Assembly (NCBI GenBank): GCA_035369845.1
Contig: DAOOVD010000039.1
Coordinates: 1 to 23,362 of the forward strand
Reading direction: 5' to 3'
Source of the DNA: DAOOVD01 sp035369845
GTDB taxonomy: Bacteria > Bacillota > Desulfotomaculia > Desulfotomaculales > Pelotomaculaceae
Length of the DNA stretch: 23,362 nucleotides
The notes under the pieces are model-generated. The model had not been told where the DNA came from. It did not search any database and saw only the letters and a list, made by a program, of their open reading frames with translations. The position numbers and the translations under genes are program-made. Shown piece after piece: positions 6,674 through 14,277 of this stretch. Position 1 is the stretch's first letter. Every line of letters starts with the position of its first letter.

Positions 6674-7585
6674 GTGTACGATGTGATCATAGTGGGGCTG
6701 GGCCCTTCGGGTATGACTGCGGCGGTTTACGCCGCCCGGAAGAAGCTGAAAACCCTCATTGTCGGAAAAGAGTACGGGGGTCAGGCGGCGAGGACAGGGG
6801 AGGTTGAAAACTATATGGGTTTTCAGTACATCAGCGGCCCCGAACTGATGAGAAAATTCGAGGAGCAGGTAAGACAATACCCGGTTGAGCAAATAATCGA
6901 CGAGGTTACAGGCGCGGGTAAACGGGAAGGCGGCTTTTATATTACTACCGGAAAAGGCTGCGAATACCGCTCGAAGACACTCATCATTGCTGCGGGAAAA
7001 CAGCCGAGATGGTTGAACGTTCCCGGTGAAAAGGAGTTTTGGGGAAGGGGTGTGAGCTACTGTTCCGTTTGCGATGCCCCTCTTTTTGAAAAGATGAAGG
7101 TGGCGGTTATCGGCGGAGGCAATTCGGCCGTTGAGGCGGCATATGATTTAACAAAAATCGCTGAGCATGTGTACGTCGTTTCCCTGGAGGAATGGAACTG
7201 CGATCCCGTTGTTGCCGACAAGGTCAGGGATGCCGCCAACCTTACCAAAATAGTCGGCAGCGGGGTAAAAAGCATAAACGGGGACAAAACGGTAAAAAGT
7301 GTGACTTTGAGTCCGGTCGGCAAACCTTCGGAGGAAAGCGTTCTGGAGGTCCAGGGGGTTTTCATCGAAATAGGAACTGTGCCTGCCACGGATATTGTAC
7401 GGGGTTTTCTGGAACTTAATGAGGCCGGCGAAGTAGTTGTCGACTGCAGTTGCAGAACTTCAGTCCCCGGCGTCTTTGCTTCCGGTGATGTCACTTCCGC
7501 ACCGGAAAAGCAGGTGATTGTCGCGGCCGGTGAGGGGGCAAAGGCGGCGTTGGGGGCGTTCAAGTATATTCTGGAAAACTGGTAA
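6674..7585 (+). CDS. Thioredoxin reductase / AhpF-like FAD-disulfide oxidoreductase
   Basis: The gene encodes 303 residues. GTG 6674 is chosen because GGGAGG (6659-6664) is 9 bases upstream; a TTG at 6665 touches it. The FAD site is GLGPSG (about residues 8-13). The redox-active pair is C130 and C133 in SYCSVCDAP. The dinucleotide site is GGGNSA (about 147-152). The FAD-contacting end motif is GVFASGDVT near residue 270. The family reduces thioredoxin or peroxiredoxin partners. The segment after the dinucleotide site reads VVSLEEWNCDPVVADKV, without the HRR...R motif that binds the NADPH 2'-phosphate and more like AhpF. NADH or another donor is therefore more likely than NADPH. The HtrA gene follows after about 100 bp. 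Confidence 0.88.
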   Translation: MYDVIIVGLGPSGMTAAVYAARKKLKTLIVGKEYGGQAARTGEVENYMGFQYISGPELMRKFEEQVRQYPVEQIIDEVTGAGKREGGFYITTGKGCEYRSKTLIIAAGKQPRWLNVPGEKEFWGRGVSYCSVCDAPLFEKMKVAVIGGGNSAVEAAYDLTKIAEHVYVVSLEEWNCDPVVADKVRDAANLTKIVGSGVKSINGDKTVKSVTLSPVGKPSEESVLEVQGVFIEIGTVPATDIVRGFLELNEAGEVVVDCSCRTSVPGVFASGDVTSAPEKQVIVAAGEGAKAALGAFKYILENW

Positions 7586-7682
7586 GTAACATGTATGTTG
7601 CGGGCTCTCCTAATTTTTCAAACTGGCTTTATCTCTTCAATTTTGATATGATGATCATTGAAAATGTGTGGAGGTAAGGGGC

Positions 7683-8831
7683 TTGTTGAGCGACCGGAGG
7701 AGAAAACTTTTTTTAATTGCTGCAGCGGTATTTGTTGCGGTAATTTTGTTTGCCGGCGGCTGCGGCATTGTAAAGAATTTGTTTTCCGCCAGGCAGGACC
7801 GGCCAGGTCCAAGTGCGGAAAATACATCCCTGTCGCCCGGAGTGGGACCGGATGCTTTCGCCGACGTGGTGGCCCGCTCCAGCCCCGCGGTGGTAAAAAT
7901 TTCGGCCAGGGTGAACTCGCCGGGTTCCGGGATTTTTTTTAGCGACCAGTTTTTCCGGCAGTTTTTCGGTTTTCCTCCCGGACCCGGGCGGCAGGAGGAA
8001 GGGCTGGGGTCTGGTTTTATAATCTCTCGGGACGGATATATCTTAACCAATGAACACGTTGTGGACGGGGCAAATGAAATTATAATCACAGTGGCTGGTT
8101 TTGACAAAGAGCTGAGGGCCGAGGTGGTCGGAGCGGATTACGATCTGGACCTGGCCTTGTTGAAGATCGATGCGGGCAGGGAACTTCCCTCCCTTACTCT
8201 GGGAAATTCCGATCAGATCAGGGTCGGGAACTGGGTAATCGCCATCGGCAATCCTTACGGCCTGGACCATACCGTGACGACCGGCGTGATCAGCGCCAAG
8301 GGACGTCCCATCAGCGTTAATGACAGGCACTACGAAAACCTCCTTCAAACCGATGCTTCGATCAATCCGGGCAACAGCGGGGGGCCCCTCCTGAATCTGC
8401 AGGGTGAGGTTATCGGGATAAATACCGCGATCAACGCCCAGGCACAGGGAATCGGCTTTGCCATACCGGCTAGCACAGTCTTGTCAGTGCTGGAGGACCT
8501 GAAGAACGGTGCAAATAAAACAGCCCGTCCGTGGATCGGTGTGCAGGTACGCAATTTGGACCGGGAAACGGCGAGCTACCTGGGCCTGGAAAAGGCAGAA
8601 GGCGCCGTCGTGGCCGGCATTGTACCGGGGAGCCCGGCTGAAAAGGCCGGCATGCGGCAATGGGACGTGATAGTCGAATTTAACGGGAAAAAGGTCGGCA
8701 GTGCCGACGATCTGGTGCCGTTTATCAAGCAGTCTCAGGTTGGCGGCAAGGTCAAGGTTGTTGCGTTACGCCGCCGTCAAGCGCTCTCGTTCACAGTGAC
8801 GGTCGCTGAAAAACCGAAAAATTTGAGGTGA
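7683..8831 (+). CDS. HtrA/DegP-type serine protease with one PDZ domain
   Basis: The gene encodes 382 residues from TTG 7683, chosen because GGAGGT (7670-7675) lies 7 bases upstream; GTG 7668 precedes that site. An N-terminal hydrophobic anchor (about residues 8-27) places it outside the membrane. The trypsin-like domain has the full triad: H125 in LTNEHVV, D156 in DLDLALLKI and S232 in NPGNSGGP. A single PDZ domain (about 280-375) ends the protein. HtrA proteases degrade or refold damaged envelope proteins. Next to a disulfide reductase, a stress role is reasonable. The anchor ends in AGGC, a poor lipobox, so a lipoprotein form is unlikely. A -10-like TATGAT (7647-7652) upstream may be part of its own promoter. 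Confidence 0.93.
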   Translation: MLSDRRRKLFLIAAAVFVAVILFAGGCGIVKNLFSARQDRPGPSAENTSLSPGVGPDAFADVVARSSPAVVKISARVNSPGSGIFFSDQFFRQFFGFPPGPGRQEEGLGSGFIISRDGYILTNEHVVDGANEIIITVAGFDKELRAEVVGADYDLDLALLKIDAGRELPSLTLGNSDQIRVGNWVIAIGNPYGLDHTVTTGVISAKGRPISVNDRHYENLLQTDASINPGNSGGPLLNLQGEVIGINTAINAQAQGIGFAIPASTVLSVLEDLKNGANKTARPWIGVQVRNLDRETASYLGLEKAEGAVVAGIVPGSPAEKAGMRQWDVIVEFNGKKVGSADDLVPFIKQSQVGGKVKVVALRRRQALSFTVTVAEKPKNLR

Positions 8832-8875
8832 TGTTTGGCCGGTTGCAGTAAGAACGCGGGGAGGTGTAAAACAGG

Positions 8876-9448
8876 GTGATTGACTGGGCTAGAGTGTACG
8901 GCCTTTTGAATGATGTGACCCCTCTGCCCGCGGATTGCGGCCTTTTGTGCGGCTCGGTTTGCTGTACTGAGTGGGAGAAAGGTGCGGGCATGTATCTGCT
9001 GCCGGGGGAAGAAACAATGTTTACAGGCAGCGAGAATTGGCTGTCCTGGGAGGAACATTCTGCGGACGAGTATGAGTTTTGCCCGAGTTGGCAGGGGAAG
9101 TTCTTTTTCGTGCAGTGCAAAGGCGCCTGTCCCAGGGAGAAAAGGCCTTTTGCCTGCAGGACTTTTCCGGTTGCGCCGTATCTGACGCTTGACGGGAATC
9201 TGACTCTCCGCCTGGAGGAAGCGGCCGCCGTCATATGCCCGCTGGTCAGAACCGGCGACATCAATCTCCTCGACCGGCGCTTTCTGGCCAGGGCCAGGCT
9301 GGCCTGGGATGAATTGATCAGGGACCCTCTGATCAGGGATGATGTTGAGTGGGGATCGCGCCGGTTTGACAGGTTGATGGCGGATTTATTGAAAATGCCG
9401 GTCGGACGAAACGTCGCAAAACGTGATGCAGTATTTCCCCGCCGATGA
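8876..9448 (+). CDS. YkgJ-family cysteine-cluster protein (putative metal binding)
   Basis: The gene encodes 190 residues from GTG 8876, with GGGGAGGTG (8858-8866) about 10 bases upstream. Nine cysteines are concentrated in the first two thirds: C21, C25, C29, C30, C69, C81, C85, C94 and C121. The CxxxCxxxCC, CxxxC and FACRTFP patterns match the YkgJ/zinc- or iron-chelating cluster family. The C-terminal part is an unremarkable charged helix. The biochemical role of the family is not established; Fe-S or zinc binding is the usual suggestion. It starts 44 bases after the HtrA stop and is followed by a strong terminator, so it probably ends that transcript. Confidence 0.8.
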   Translation: MIDWARVYGLLNDVTPLPADCGLLCGSVCCTEWEKGAGMYLLPGEETMFTGSENWLSWEEHSADEYEFCPSWQGKFFFVQCKGACPREKRPFACRTFPVAPYLTLDGNLTLRLEEAAAVICPLVRTGDINLLDRRFLARARLAWDELIRDPLIRDDVEWGSRRFDRLMADLLKMPVGRNVAKRDAVFPRR

Positions 9449-9509
9449 TCTTTTGCTTCTATGTTCGGGAGCCGCCCGGCTCTTGATATTGCTTACAGTT
9501 TTGCATTTT

Positions 9510-9553
9510 AAAGGCCCGCTTTGATGAACGGATGCATCAAGGCGGGCCTTTTT
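9510..9553 (+). terminator. Strong intrinsic terminator after the YkgJ-type gene
   Basis: A 17-bp stem (9510-9526 with 9535-9551; one G-U pair) with an 8-base loop ends in five T residues (9549-9553). A weaker hairpin GAGCCG-CC-CGGCTC (9469-9482) precedes it. Confidence 0.88.
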
Positions 9554-9689
9554 ATCGGTCTGTACAAGTGTCGAATTATTGTCACTCCACTGTTCCAAAA
9601 ACTGACGAACGGACCTTGATTTAGAAACGGTGAGCGGTACGGGTTTTCCCGCGGGAAGGCGAAAGTGGGTTCTTTCGCCCGGTCATTTG
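9554..9689 (+). other. Non-coding region upstream of the sigma-54 promoter
   Basis: No gene is seen. It contains a 12-base palindrome (TTCCCGCGGGAA, 9646-9657) and, directly after it, an 8-bp hairpin GGCGAAAG/CTTTCGCC (9658-9665 and 9672-9679). Sigma-54 promoters need an enhancer-binding protein bound roughly 80-150 bp upstream, so this is where such a site would lie. The palindrome is only about 35-45 bases from the promoter, so it is not a clear enhancer. Confidence 0.3.
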
Positions 9690-9705
9690 TGGCACGTTTT
9701 TTGCA
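9690..9705 (+). promoter_or_regulatory. Sigma-54 (-24/-12) promoter
   Basis: TGGCACG-TTTT-TTGCA is an exact match to the core consensus TGGCACG-N4-TTGCW, with the invariant GG (9691-9692) and GC (9703-9704) exactly 10 bases apart. Transcription would start near 9716 and run right. The only rightward gene before the terminator at 10228 is the 49-codon gene at 9944. Such a promoter requires RpoN and an ATP-dependent activator, neither encoded in this window. Confidence 0.8.
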
Positions 9706-9715
9706 TTAAAAAATA

Positions 9716-9943
9716 CCAAGACGCATTTGTGAAAAAATTAACAAGCGTCCTTTTAAAAATAAAACAATATTAGTGACACTGAGGCGGCGGAGTGAATAAC
9801 CGTTGCGCGCAAGATGAAAAGATTATTCCGCATGCGGATGCCGGAAGGCTTGACTCTTAAAATACAGTAAAAAAGAGGTTGTTTATAGCTTGCATTGTTA
9901 AAAATTTCACAAGCGTATATAAAAAAAGAAAGGGAGTGAAAAA
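9716..9943 (+). other. Long leader with two imperfect repeats and palindromes
   Basis: About 228 bases separate the predicted start from the small gene. Near its 5' end is a hairpin, GACGC...GCGTC with an inner TTGT/ACAA stem (9720-9749), followed by CTTTT. A related element recurs at 9892-9916: both copies read GCATT(T)GT, an A/T core, then ACAAGCGT. Two perfect 10-base palindromes lie between them: TTGCGCGCAA (9803-9812) and CCGCATGCGG (9828-9837). A second, sigma-A-like signal (TTGTTA, 17 bases, TATAAA, ending at 9923) lies just before the ribosome site. No coding region is supported. Confidence 0.45.
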
Positions 9944-10093
9944 ATGATCAAGACCATGCCGGATGAATTAATTAAGGAGATCAAACTTGAACTGGAAAGA
10001 GAAGCGCTTTTGGAAGAAAGAATTGAAAAAGCATATGCAGACTGGGTTGAAGAAGAGCTCTGCGGTCACGGCGTTGTTGATCTCGCGTCTTAG
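9944..10093 (+). CDS. Small charged helical protein, unknown, behind a sigma-54 promoter
   Basis: The gene encodes 49 residues from ATG 9944, with ribosome site AAAGGGAG about 9 bases upstream. The protein begins MIKTMPDELIKEIKLELERE and is predicted to be almost wholly helical. It is strongly acidic (many Glu), has one Trp, one Cys and a C-terminal GHGVVDLAS. No family is recognised. Its reality rests on the good ribosome site, the regular amphipathic pattern, the upstream promoter and a terminator at 10228. It has no membrane segment or secretion signal. It could be a regulatory or adaptor peptide, but no function is assigned. Confidence 0.65.
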   Translation: MIKTMPDELIKEIKLELEREALLEERIEKAYADWVEEELCGHGVVDLAS

Positions 10094-10227
10094 ACAAGCG
10101 GCTTTATCGGCTCGGAATAAGCATCAAAAACCGGTAAGCCTGGAATGCAAATTGAGATGAAAACCTGGCACAGTCCACAGACTTAAAGTTTTTGGTCATC
10201 ACCTCTAGATCTAGCCTCTCTATCTGT

Positions 10228-10256
10228 ACCCTGCAGTGCGCAGGGTCTCTTTTTTA
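10228..10256 (+). terminator. Intrinsic terminator of the small gene transcript
   Basis: ACCCTGC / GCAGGGT (7 bp, 5-base loop, 10228-10246) is followed by CTCTTTTTT. It is oriented for rightward transcription and ends at the stop codon of the convergent glcF-like gene. The 10094-10227 stretch holds nothing else recognisable, apart from the palindrome CTAGATCTAG near 10204. Confidence 0.8.
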
Positions 10257-11453
10257 ATTCAGACAGAGGCTCTGATACAACAATTGTATCGGATGAACCG
10301 CAGCTATATCCATTTTGTTTTTGGTAATCCCGTGCCGAAGCTGCATGATGCAGGTGGGACAGTAGGTAGCTACTGCTTCTGCTCCGGTTTCCTTCACGGA
10401 AGACATTTTTTTGTTGAGAATTCCCATACTGATGTTGTAATTGTAGAGAACGAATGTGCCTCCTCCGCCGCAACAGCCGGAGGCGCCAGGCATTTCCCTG
10501 AATTCTGAACAGGTGAGGCGGAGGAGTTCCCTGGGCTCGTCTGTGATGCCGAGAGCCCTGGAAAGGTGGCACGGGTCGTGATAGGTGACGATTTTTTGAA
10601 TCTTTTTCAAATCGCGTCCGTAGCTTTTGACGAGGTCGATCAACAGGCCGGAGAAATCCAGCACTTTCAGGGTGGAGTGCTCTTTCAGGGCGGCGGCGCA
10701 TGAAGCGCAGTCGGTAACGACGGTGTCCACGCCAAACCGGCGGAAAGCGTCCTGGTTTGCGGACATGAGAGTCCCTACCAGATCTCCTTCACCGTTGTCG
10801 AGCATCGGAAGCCCGCAACATTTTAGATCCTTCGGCAGAACAACTTCACAGCCGAGACGTGAAAGAACCGCTGAAGTAATCTGTCCTATCTGCGGAAAGA
10901 ACAGGTTGGTGGAACACCCCAGAAAATATCCAATCCTGAGTTTGGTTTTGCCGGCAGCGGGAGTTACGTCGGGAATAAGATCCTGCGCCACATGGTCGGG
11001 CAGCTTGCCGGGCAGGGAAAAACCCGGCGGTAACAGTCTGCTGGAAATTCCAATGTCAAAGAGGCGAAGCTTTTGACAACTGCGGAAAATCTCAACCGAA
11101 AGGGCAAGCAGGGAGGGACGGGTCCAGATCCTCCTGAGCACAAGTTTCTTTACCGGGGAAGGGACCCTGCGGGCCAGCAGGAAACGGGCGGCCATAACCA
11201 GACTGTGGACCGGTATCGCGGAAGGGCATTCTCTGGTACAGGCACGGCAGAGTAGGCAGAGGGAAAGCTTGCTTACAGCTTCCTTGCTTGCTTTTATTTC
11301 GCCGTTTGCGAGCATATGAGCGAGAAAAACCTTGCTCCGCGGAGCCGCCATTTCGTTGCGGACCTCCTCAAAAACGGGACAGACCGAACGGCACTGGCCG
11401 CAGCGAACGCAGCGCAGATAAAGATCTTTCAAATCCAAAAGCTCTTCAGGCAA
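10254..11453 (-). CDS. glcF: Fe-S subunit of a 2-hydroxyacid (glycolate/lactate) dehydrogenase
   Basis: The gene encodes 399 residues from TTG 11453. Two 4Fe-4S ferredoxin motifs are complete: C15/C18/C21/C25 and C66/C69/C72/C76. Two CCG (cysteine-rich) domains follow, with C212-C213 and C249/C252 in the first, and P-C-H at 295, CCGGGG at 327-332 and CPTC at 365-368 in the second. This is the GlcF/heterodisulfide-reductase-D-like layout that passes electrons from the FAD subunit to the membrane pool. Its start overlaps the end of the FAD-subunit gene by 8 bases, so translation is coupled. The exact substrate (glycolate, D-lactate, other) cannot be read from sequence. No GlcE is present. Confidence 0.9.
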   Translation of the reverse strand: MPEELLDLKDLYLRCVRCGQCRSVCPVFEEVRNEMAAPRSKVFLAHMLANGEIKASKEAVSKLSLCLLCRACTRECPSAIPVHSLVMAARFLLARRVPSPVKKLVLRRIWTRPSLLALSVEIFRSCQKLRLFDIGISSRLLPPGFSLPGKLPDHVAQDLIPDVTPAAGKTKLRIGYFLGCSTNLFFPQIGQITSAVLSRLGCEVVLPKDLKCCGLPMLDNGEGDLVGTLMSANQDAFRRFGVDTVVTDCASCAAALKEHSTLKVLDFSGLLIDLVKSYGRDLKKIQKIVTYHDPCHLSRALGITDEPRELLRLTCSEFREMPGASGCCGGGGTFVLYNYNISMGILNKKMSSVKETGAEAVATYCPTCIMQLRHGITKNKMDIAAVHPIQLLYQSLCLN

Positions 11454-12873
11454 ATCCCCTTCCCCCTTCCGGCGGCAGCAGCTTGCCCGGGTTCATAATG
11501 TTCCCGGGGTCGAGTGCTTGTTTTATTTTCTTCATTATTTCCACGGCTTCCCCGTGCTCGTCACGGGCGTACTGATTCCTGACGGCGCCCACTCCGTGCT
11601 CGCCGGTGGTGGAACCGCCGGTTTTGATGGCCAGCTTGTGGATGGCGTCCACCAGCCGGTTCGCGCGCTCGACCTCTTCCGGTCTGTCCAGGTTTATCAC
11701 CGGCGCGGTGTGAATGTTTCCGTCGCCGATGTGTCCGTAATTTACCACCGTTACTCCGTATTCCTTGCCGAGTTCTTTTATTCTGCGCAGCGTTTCGGTT
11801 ACCTTGCTCAGAGGGACGCTGATGTCCTCACCGGCGAAAATCCTGCTCCCGTCCGGACGCAGCCTTGCCGCGGCCACTGCCACGACGCTCCTGCCCCGCC
11901 AGAGCTCCGCCATGCGCTTCGGATCGGTGGCCCATTCAACCGACACGGCCAGTTTTCCCACCACCTCAGCTATTTTTCGCCCTTCCCATTCTACGCCGGC
12001 CGGATTGCCGTCAACTTCAAAAATGAGAATGGCCTCGCGGTCCGGCAGATTGATTTCCGGGTTGTACATGTTGACAGCCTTGATTGCGGAAGAGTCCAGG
12101 ACTTCAATGCCGGAGGGAAGAATGCCGGACCGGTAGACTTCCAGAACCGCCGCCGGAGCTTTTTCCAAGTCGTCGAAAACCGCCATGGCGATGCCGCGGG
12201 CCTTGGGTTTCGGCCACACCCTCAGCCTGATCATTGTGATAATCCCGAGAATACCTTCAGAACCGACGAAAAGCTTGGTAAGATTTAATCCCGAAACGTT
12301 TTTCAAGGCCCGGCAGTTTACCCCGCCCGTATTGATGACACGGCCGTCGGGGAGCACCACCTCCAGGCCGAGTACGTACTGTTCCGTCGTACCGTATTTG
12401 ACCGCCCTCAGCCCGCTGGAATTGTTGGCCACCATTCCGCCTATGGTGCACATGCGGGTGCTTCCAGGATCCGGCGGAAAGAAAAGGCCGTAGCCGGCAA
12501 GATGTTCGTTCAGCTTGTAGTGTACGACACCCGGCCGTACAAAAACCTGCATATTGGCGACGTCTACCTCTTCCACGGTATCCCAGGAGGAAAGGTCCAT
12601 GACGATACCGCCGCTGACTGCCAGGCACCCGCAGGTTTCTCCGCTGCCCGCCCCCCGCGGGATCACCGGTATGCCCGATTTTGAAGCGAGACGCGTCACT
12701 GCGGATACTTCTGCAGTGGAAAGGGGCAGTACGACGGCGTCCGGAATGAAGTTGCGGAATCTGGCCATAAAGGAACTGTCGTAACTGTACACCTTTCTTT
12801 CCAGATCCCCGGTGAGCACTCGCTCGGCCGGAAGAATTTTTTTGAGTTCGGCAGCCAGTTGCAGCCTGTTCAA
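11446..12873 (-). CDS. glcD: FAD-binding subunit of a glycolate/D-lactate-type dehydrogenase
   Basis: The gene encodes 475 residues. TTG 12873 is preferred because GAGGTG lies 6 bases upstream; a GTG at 12882 sits within that site. The VAO/PCMH-type FAD domain spans about residues 40-215, with the phosphate loop PRGAGSGETCG and the GGMVANNSSG segment. The FAD-oxidase C-terminal domain spans about 225-470, with NYGHIGDGNIH and GSTTGEHGVG, the metal and substrate site of the GlcD/Dld family. It oxidises a 2-hydroxyacid to the 2-oxoacid, with electrons passing to the adjacent Fe-S protein. In a fermentative or syntrophic anaerobe, lactate or glycolate use is plausible. It lies 68 bp after the deacetylase gene on the same strand. 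Confidence 0.92.
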   Translation of the reverse strand: MNRLQLAAELKKILPAERVLTGDLERKVYSYDSSFMARFRNFIPDAVVLPLSTAEVSAVTRLASKSGIPVIPRGAGSGETCGCLAVSGGIVMDLSSWDTVEEVDVANMQVFVRPGVVHYKLNEHLAGYGLFFPPDPGSTRMCTIGGMVANNSSGLRAVKYGTTEQYVLGLEVVLPDGRVINTGGVNCRALKNVSGLNLTKLFVGSEGILGIITMIRLRVWPKPKARGIAMAVFDDLEKAPAAVLEVYRSGILPSGIEVLDSSAIKAVNMYNPEINLPDREAILIFEVDGNPAGVEWEGRKIAEVVGKLAVSVEWATDPKRMAELWRGRSVVAVAAARLRPDGSRIFAGEDISVPLSKVTETLRRIKELGKEYGVTVVNYGHIGDGNIHTAPVINLDRPEEVERANRLVDAIHKLAIKTGGSTTGEHGVGAVRNQYARDEHGEAVEIMKKIKQALDPGNIMNPGKLLPPEGGRGFA

Positions 12874-12941
12874 GAACAACACCTCGTCAATCAGCAGTTT
12901 GGCTATTGTCGTTTTTCCCGGTCACGTACTGTCGCGCGCTT

Positions 12942-14252
12942 TCATCCCGCCGGATTTTTGCAGCGGAACGCGGCATCTTCCACGGGAAGGTAGCGGCGCA
13001 TCAGTTCGTCCCTGGTGATCACTATGATTTTGGGGGTGAGTTTTTCTCTGTATCTGCTTGAGCCGCCCGGACGATAGACGGAAAGAAGGAACCTTTGATA
13101 GCAGCCGGTTAATGTCCGCAAAAGGCCTGGTTTCATGTCGTACACACGGAACCCCAGGCTTTCGGCTGGACGGTGCAGCAGGGAAATACCCAGTATAACG
13201 CTGATTTCCCTGAATCTTTCGTTGCTGCTCAGGAACCTGGCCAGGGCGGGAAGGCCGTTGCGCACCTCGCGCATGGATTTGACCGCCATGCGCTCCAGTG
13301 AGGCGTTTTCACCGATTTGTCTTAAAAGCAGTTCGTTGTTTATATGAAGTTCGAGGTAACGATCGCCCCGGCGCAGCAGCACGCCGTCGCAGACCTCCCG
13401 ATCCCCGCCGCGGTGACGACGCAGCGCGAACCTGAAAATAAAGGGGTTTTTACCGTCAATATCTTTTATTCCGCTAACTGCCCTGATTGCTGAATCGGTC
13501 AGGCTCCAAACCCGCAGGATGACTTTTTTCAACCGACCCGTTCTCATATCGGCTATTTCTTCCAGGGTTGCTATCCTCAATCCCTTTTGCCTTACCCCCT
13601 CCAGTATATGGGGAAGCGCGGCGACCACCCGGGCCGGACTGCCCTCCGCCGCGCCTATGTTGGAATCGCTGTCGTGGAAGATCAGTATGGCGCCGTCCCG
13701 GATTTTACCGATTACTCTGCGCGCAATGCTCTCCGGTGTGGCCTTTTTCGCCCAGTCCCAGCTCATGAAGGTCCATAGCACGACTTTTAAGCCTTTGAAC
13801 CGGCAGTAGCCGACTGAAAACAGGTTGAAAAGGCCCCAGGCCGGCCGGCAAAAGCGGGCTTTTTTCCCCGTAAGTTCTTCAATAGCCAGGTTCGTTTCCC
13901 TGATTTCCCTGGTGGTGGCCGCGGGGCCGAGCAACCAGGCCGCTTTGTGCCGAAAGCCGTGATTCCCGATCTCGTGCCCGTCCAGGGCTATTTGTTTGAC
14001 CAGTTCCGGATGGGCTCTCGCCTTTGAGCCGACGATGAAAAAACAGGCTTTAGCTTTGTGCCGTTTGAGTATGTCCAGAATTTGCGGGGTGTAGCGGGGG
14101 TCCGGGCCGTCGTCAAAAGTCAGGGCGATTCTGCCGCCGCCCCCGGGAGCGCGTGAAAGGGCGCCCAAGCTCAACAACCTGATCAAAACCGTCGGCAAAA
14201 CGGCGTATACCAGAATGATGAGAAAGACAGTTTGCATTAAAGAAAGCCTCAA
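12942..14252 (-). CDS. NodB polysaccharide deacetylase fused to a YkoP-like domain
   Basis: The gene encodes 436 residues from TTG 14252; an in-frame ATG at 14237 is an almost equal choice. One N-terminal membrane segment (about residues 7-27) anchors the protein. The NodB domain (about 40-240) has all usual motifs: TFDDGPD with D47-D48, HEIGNHGFRH with metal ligands H98 and H102, CRPAWG and LIFHDSD. It should deacetylate an N-acetylated polysaccharide outside the cell. Residues about 245-436 form a separate region whose GDRYLELHINN text resembles the YkoP-type domain that follows NodB in some Firmicutes. Its function is unknown. It sits 25 bp after the MFS gene in the same leftward operon. 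Confidence 0.87.
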   Translation of the reverse strand: MRLSLMQTVFLIILVYAVLPTVLIRLLSLGALSRAPGGGGRIALTFDDGPDPRYTPQILDILKRHKAKACFFIVGSKARAHPELVKQIALDGHEIGNHGFRHKAAWLLGPAATTREIRETNLAIEELTGKKARFCRPAWGLFNLFSVGYCRFKGLKVVLWTFMSWDWAKKATPESIARRVIGKIRDGAILIFHDSDSNIGAAEGSPARVVAALPHILEGVRQKGLRIATLEEIADMRTGRLKKVILRVWSLTDSAIRAVSGIKDIDGKNPFIFRFALRRHRGGDREVCDGVLLRRGDRYLELHINNELLLRQIGENASLERMAVKSMREVRNGLPALARFLSSNERFREISVILGISLLHRPAESLGFRVYDMKPGLLRTLTGCYQRFLLSVYRPGGSSRYREKLTPKIIVITRDELMRRYLPVEDAAFRCKNPAG

Positions 14253-14277
14253 TTTTTTTTGACCTTCCTCGCGAGGT

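Noticed and set aside
9814..9870. An 18-codon reading frame (MKRLFRMRMPEGLTLKIQ) in the sigma-54 leader
   Set aside because: No ribosome site precedes the ATG and it overlaps the CCGCATGCGG palindrome; a leader peptide cannot be supported.
10166..10182. A second TGGCAC as another sigma-54 promoter
   Set aside because: The -12 element TTGC is missing at the required distance, and no rightward gene follows.
11518..12288. A 256-codon rightward reading frame antisense to glcD
   Set aside because: It lies wholly inside the secure glcD gene, has no ribosome site or domain, and its composition is the mirror of glcD codon bias.
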